NCBI GenBank assembly: GCA_025355225.1
Contig: JANYAB010000145.1
Location: 1 to 7,835, forward strand
Reading direction: 5' to 3'
Source: Bacteroidota bacterium
Lineage (GTDB): Bacteria; Bacteroidota; Bacteroidia; Sphingobacteriales; Sphingobacteriaceae
DNA length: 7,835 nt
The translations under genes were made by a program, and so were the position numbers. The notes under the pieces are model-generated. The model was not told the DNA's origin, did not search any database, and saw nothing but the letters and a program-made list of their open reading frames with translations. Shown piece by piece: positions 6,834 through 7,835 of the stretch. Numbering within the stretch: position 1 is the stretch's first letter; every line of letters begins with the position of its first letter.

Positions 6834-6878
6834 AATCAGGAAAATCCTTAAATCCTGTAAATCATGGTTCAGACAAAA
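6834..6878 (+). repeat. AATC-type interspersed repeat, best-preserved copy
   Basis: ATC cores at 6835, 6844, 6852 and 6861 give four 8-9 nt units followed by a GGTTCAGACAAAA tail. The last 20 bases (6859-6878) are identical to 1-20 of the window. The repeat lies about 105 nt upstream of rhaT, in non-coding sequence, and has no coding or CRISPR character. Confidence 0.75.
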
Positions 6879-6984
6879 ATAATCCTAAATTTACTTCAGC
6901 ACCGGTAGGTGACAGATGAGGACAGTTAAACCAATTCTTCCTTCTATCATTGTCTTATTATTATAAACAACCAATTTCTAAACC

Positions 6985-7835
6985 ATGCAGGTAATCTTTG
7001 GTATCATTTTCCACTTTATCGGTGGTTTTGCGTCAGGTAGTTTTTATATCCCCTATAAAAAGGTAAAAGGCTGGGCCTGGGAAAGCTTCTGGATAGTGGG
7101 CGGCATATTTTCCTGGCTCATAGTACCGCCTTTGGCTGCATGGCTGACGATACCGCACTTTACGGAGATTATAGCGCAAACAAATGGGCAGATATTGTTC
7201 CTGACCTATTTTTTTGGATTGTTATGGGGAATAGGCGGCTTAACCTACGGACTAGGGGTTCGCTACCTGGGGGTATCCTTAGGCAGCACCATTATACTCG
7301 GTCTATGCGCGGTATTTGGTTCGATCATTCCATCCATTTATTATAATTTTTTCCCGAAGGCGGGCAAGGATACCTTCAGCATGCTCCTTCATACCCATTG
7401 GGGACAAATGGTGCTACTAGGCATCACGATTTGCGTCGTCGGGATTGTCATTTGCGGCTGGGCCGGCACAATGAAGGAAAAAGAATTGATTGCCGGTAAG
7501 GCTGATGTAGAGGACAATAAGGAATACCGTTTCGGCCTGGGCATTTTTGTGGCAATTGTTTCAGGGGTTTTGAGTGCTTGTTTTAACTTCGGCATCGAGG
7601 CTGGTAAGGATATGGCCGACCATGCCAATGAAGTGTGGAAGACGGCAAACCCCGGTCAGGGAAACTTTCTCTTCCAAAACAATGTTACCTATGTGATCAT
7701 ACTTTGGGGAGGTTTAACAACAAATTTTGTGTGGTGTATGATATTAAATGCACGCAACAAAACGTTTGGCGATTATACCAATGCACAAAAACCCTTACTC
7801 AAAAATTACCTGTTTTCGGCCTTAGCCGGGACCAC
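6985..7835 (+). CDS. rhaT: L-rhamnose/H+ symporter, 3' end cut by the window
   Basis: The frame is open from ATG 6985 through the window edge, giving 283 complete codons of a family that is usually about 340 residues. It matches RhaT, the inner-membrane proton-coupled L-rhamnose importer. Recognisable segments include IFHFIGGFASGSFYIPYKKVKGWAW-type sequence at about 8-32, VGGIFSWLIVPP near 38-49, FGLLWGIGGLTYGLGVRYLGVSLG at about 77-100 (compare the [24 protein letters not shown] region of E. coli RhaT) and a GIFVAIVSGVLSACFNFGIEAGK stretch near 186-208. Hydrophobic segments are visible at about 3-20, 34-52, 68-85, 93-118, 141-160, 183-203 and 233-254, consistent with a ten-helix transporter. 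The start is the first ATG ahead of the conserved first helix. No other rhamnose genes are visible; they may follow to the right. About 57 C-terminal residues are missing because of the window edge, not a mutation. Confidence 0.92.
   Translation, partial: MQVIFGIIFHFIGGFASGSFYIPYKKVKGWAWESFWIVGGIFSWLIVPPLAAWLTIPHFTEIIAQTNGQILFLTYFFGLLWGIGGLTYGLGVRYLGVSLGSTIILGLCAVFGSIIPSIYYNFFPKAGKDTFSMLLHTHWGQMVLLGITICVVGIVICGWAGTMKEKELIAGKADVEDNKEYRFGLGIFVAIVSGVLSACFNFGIEAGKDMADHANEVWKTANPGQGNFLFQNNVTYVIILWGGLTTNFVWCMILNARNKTFGDYTNAQKPLLKNYLFSALAGT

Larger units (their letters stand above)
6560..6984. other. Gene-free 425-base divergent intergenic region
   Basis: This region separates the divergent icmF and rhaT genes. 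It holds the putative icmF -7 element (6582-6589), an 8-nt tandem repeat (6633-6672), two related AATC-type repeats (6728-6759 and 6834-6878), and about 100 bases of A/T-rich sequence before rhaT in which I see no convincing TAnnTTTG promoter; the nearest is TATCATTG at 6945-6952, one mismatch. An 82-codon plus-strand frame at 6634-6882 runs through all the repeats and is judged non-coding. Confidence 0.7.

Noticed and set aside
1..6878. Identical 20-nt sequences at 1-20 and 6859-6878 as ends of a 6.8-kb mobile segment
   Set aside because: The sequence is the tail of a repeat with further degenerate copies in the window, no integrase or transposase is present, and the enclosed genes look chromosomal.
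6728..6878. CRISPR-like array
   Set aside because: Only two diverged copies, unit lengths of 8-9 nt, no regular spacers and no cas genes nearby.
6634..6882. 82-codon plus-strand open frame in the icmF-rhaT intergenic region
   Set aside because: It starts inside the 8-nt tandem repeat and ends within the AATC repeat. Its C-terminal residues are simply the translated repeat, and there is no promoter or family resemblance.

Overview
The window looks like a stretch of a Bacteroidota chromosome, most likely from the Sphingobacteriia (a Pedobacter- or Mucilaginibacter-like organism). The reasons are TAnnTTTG-type -7 promoter elements upstream of three genes, no clear Shine-Dalgarno sequences, a Bacteroidota-style Crp/Fnr-like regulator, and intergenic regions filled with short interspersed repeats of kinds I associate with this phylum. 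Genus and species cannot be decided from the sequence alone.

Layout from left to right: the end of an interspersed repeat (1-20); an aldo/keto reductase gene on the plus strand (107-1126); a 33-nt near-perfect palindrome (1162-1194) between convergent genes; then three minus-strand genes, read right to left as icmF (6559-3125), a Crp/Fnr-like regulator (2865-2290) and an extended short-chain dehydrogenase/dihydroflavonol-reductase-like gene (2224-1211). A 425-base gene-free stretch (6560-6984) holds the icmF promoter region, an 8-nt tandem repeat and two related copies of an AATC-type repeat. The window ends inside a plus-strand L-rhamnose/H+ symporter gene, rhaT (6985 to beyond 7835), cut by the window edge.

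The best characterised gene is icmF, a fused adenosylcobalamin-dependent isobutyryl-CoA mutase. One polypeptide carries the B12-binding domain, the G-protein chaperone and the mutase barrel. Phe592 and Gln793 stand where methylmalonyl-CoA mutase has its substrate-carboxylate-binding Tyr and Arg, which points to isobutyryl/n-butyryl-CoA (possibly also isovaleryl/pivalyl-CoA) rather than methylmalonyl-CoA. The regulator and the reductase downstream may be co-transcribed with each other (65-bp gap). A functional link to icmF is not shown by the sequence.

The most unusual observation is an 88-nt two-hairpin palindromic element embedded in frame in icmF. It encodes about 30 residues (179-208) of the linker between the B12 domain and the G domain and resembles an intergenic Bacteroidota repeat. 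I see no wholly new multi-gene system here: the genes belong to known families, and the novelty lies in the repeats and where they sit.
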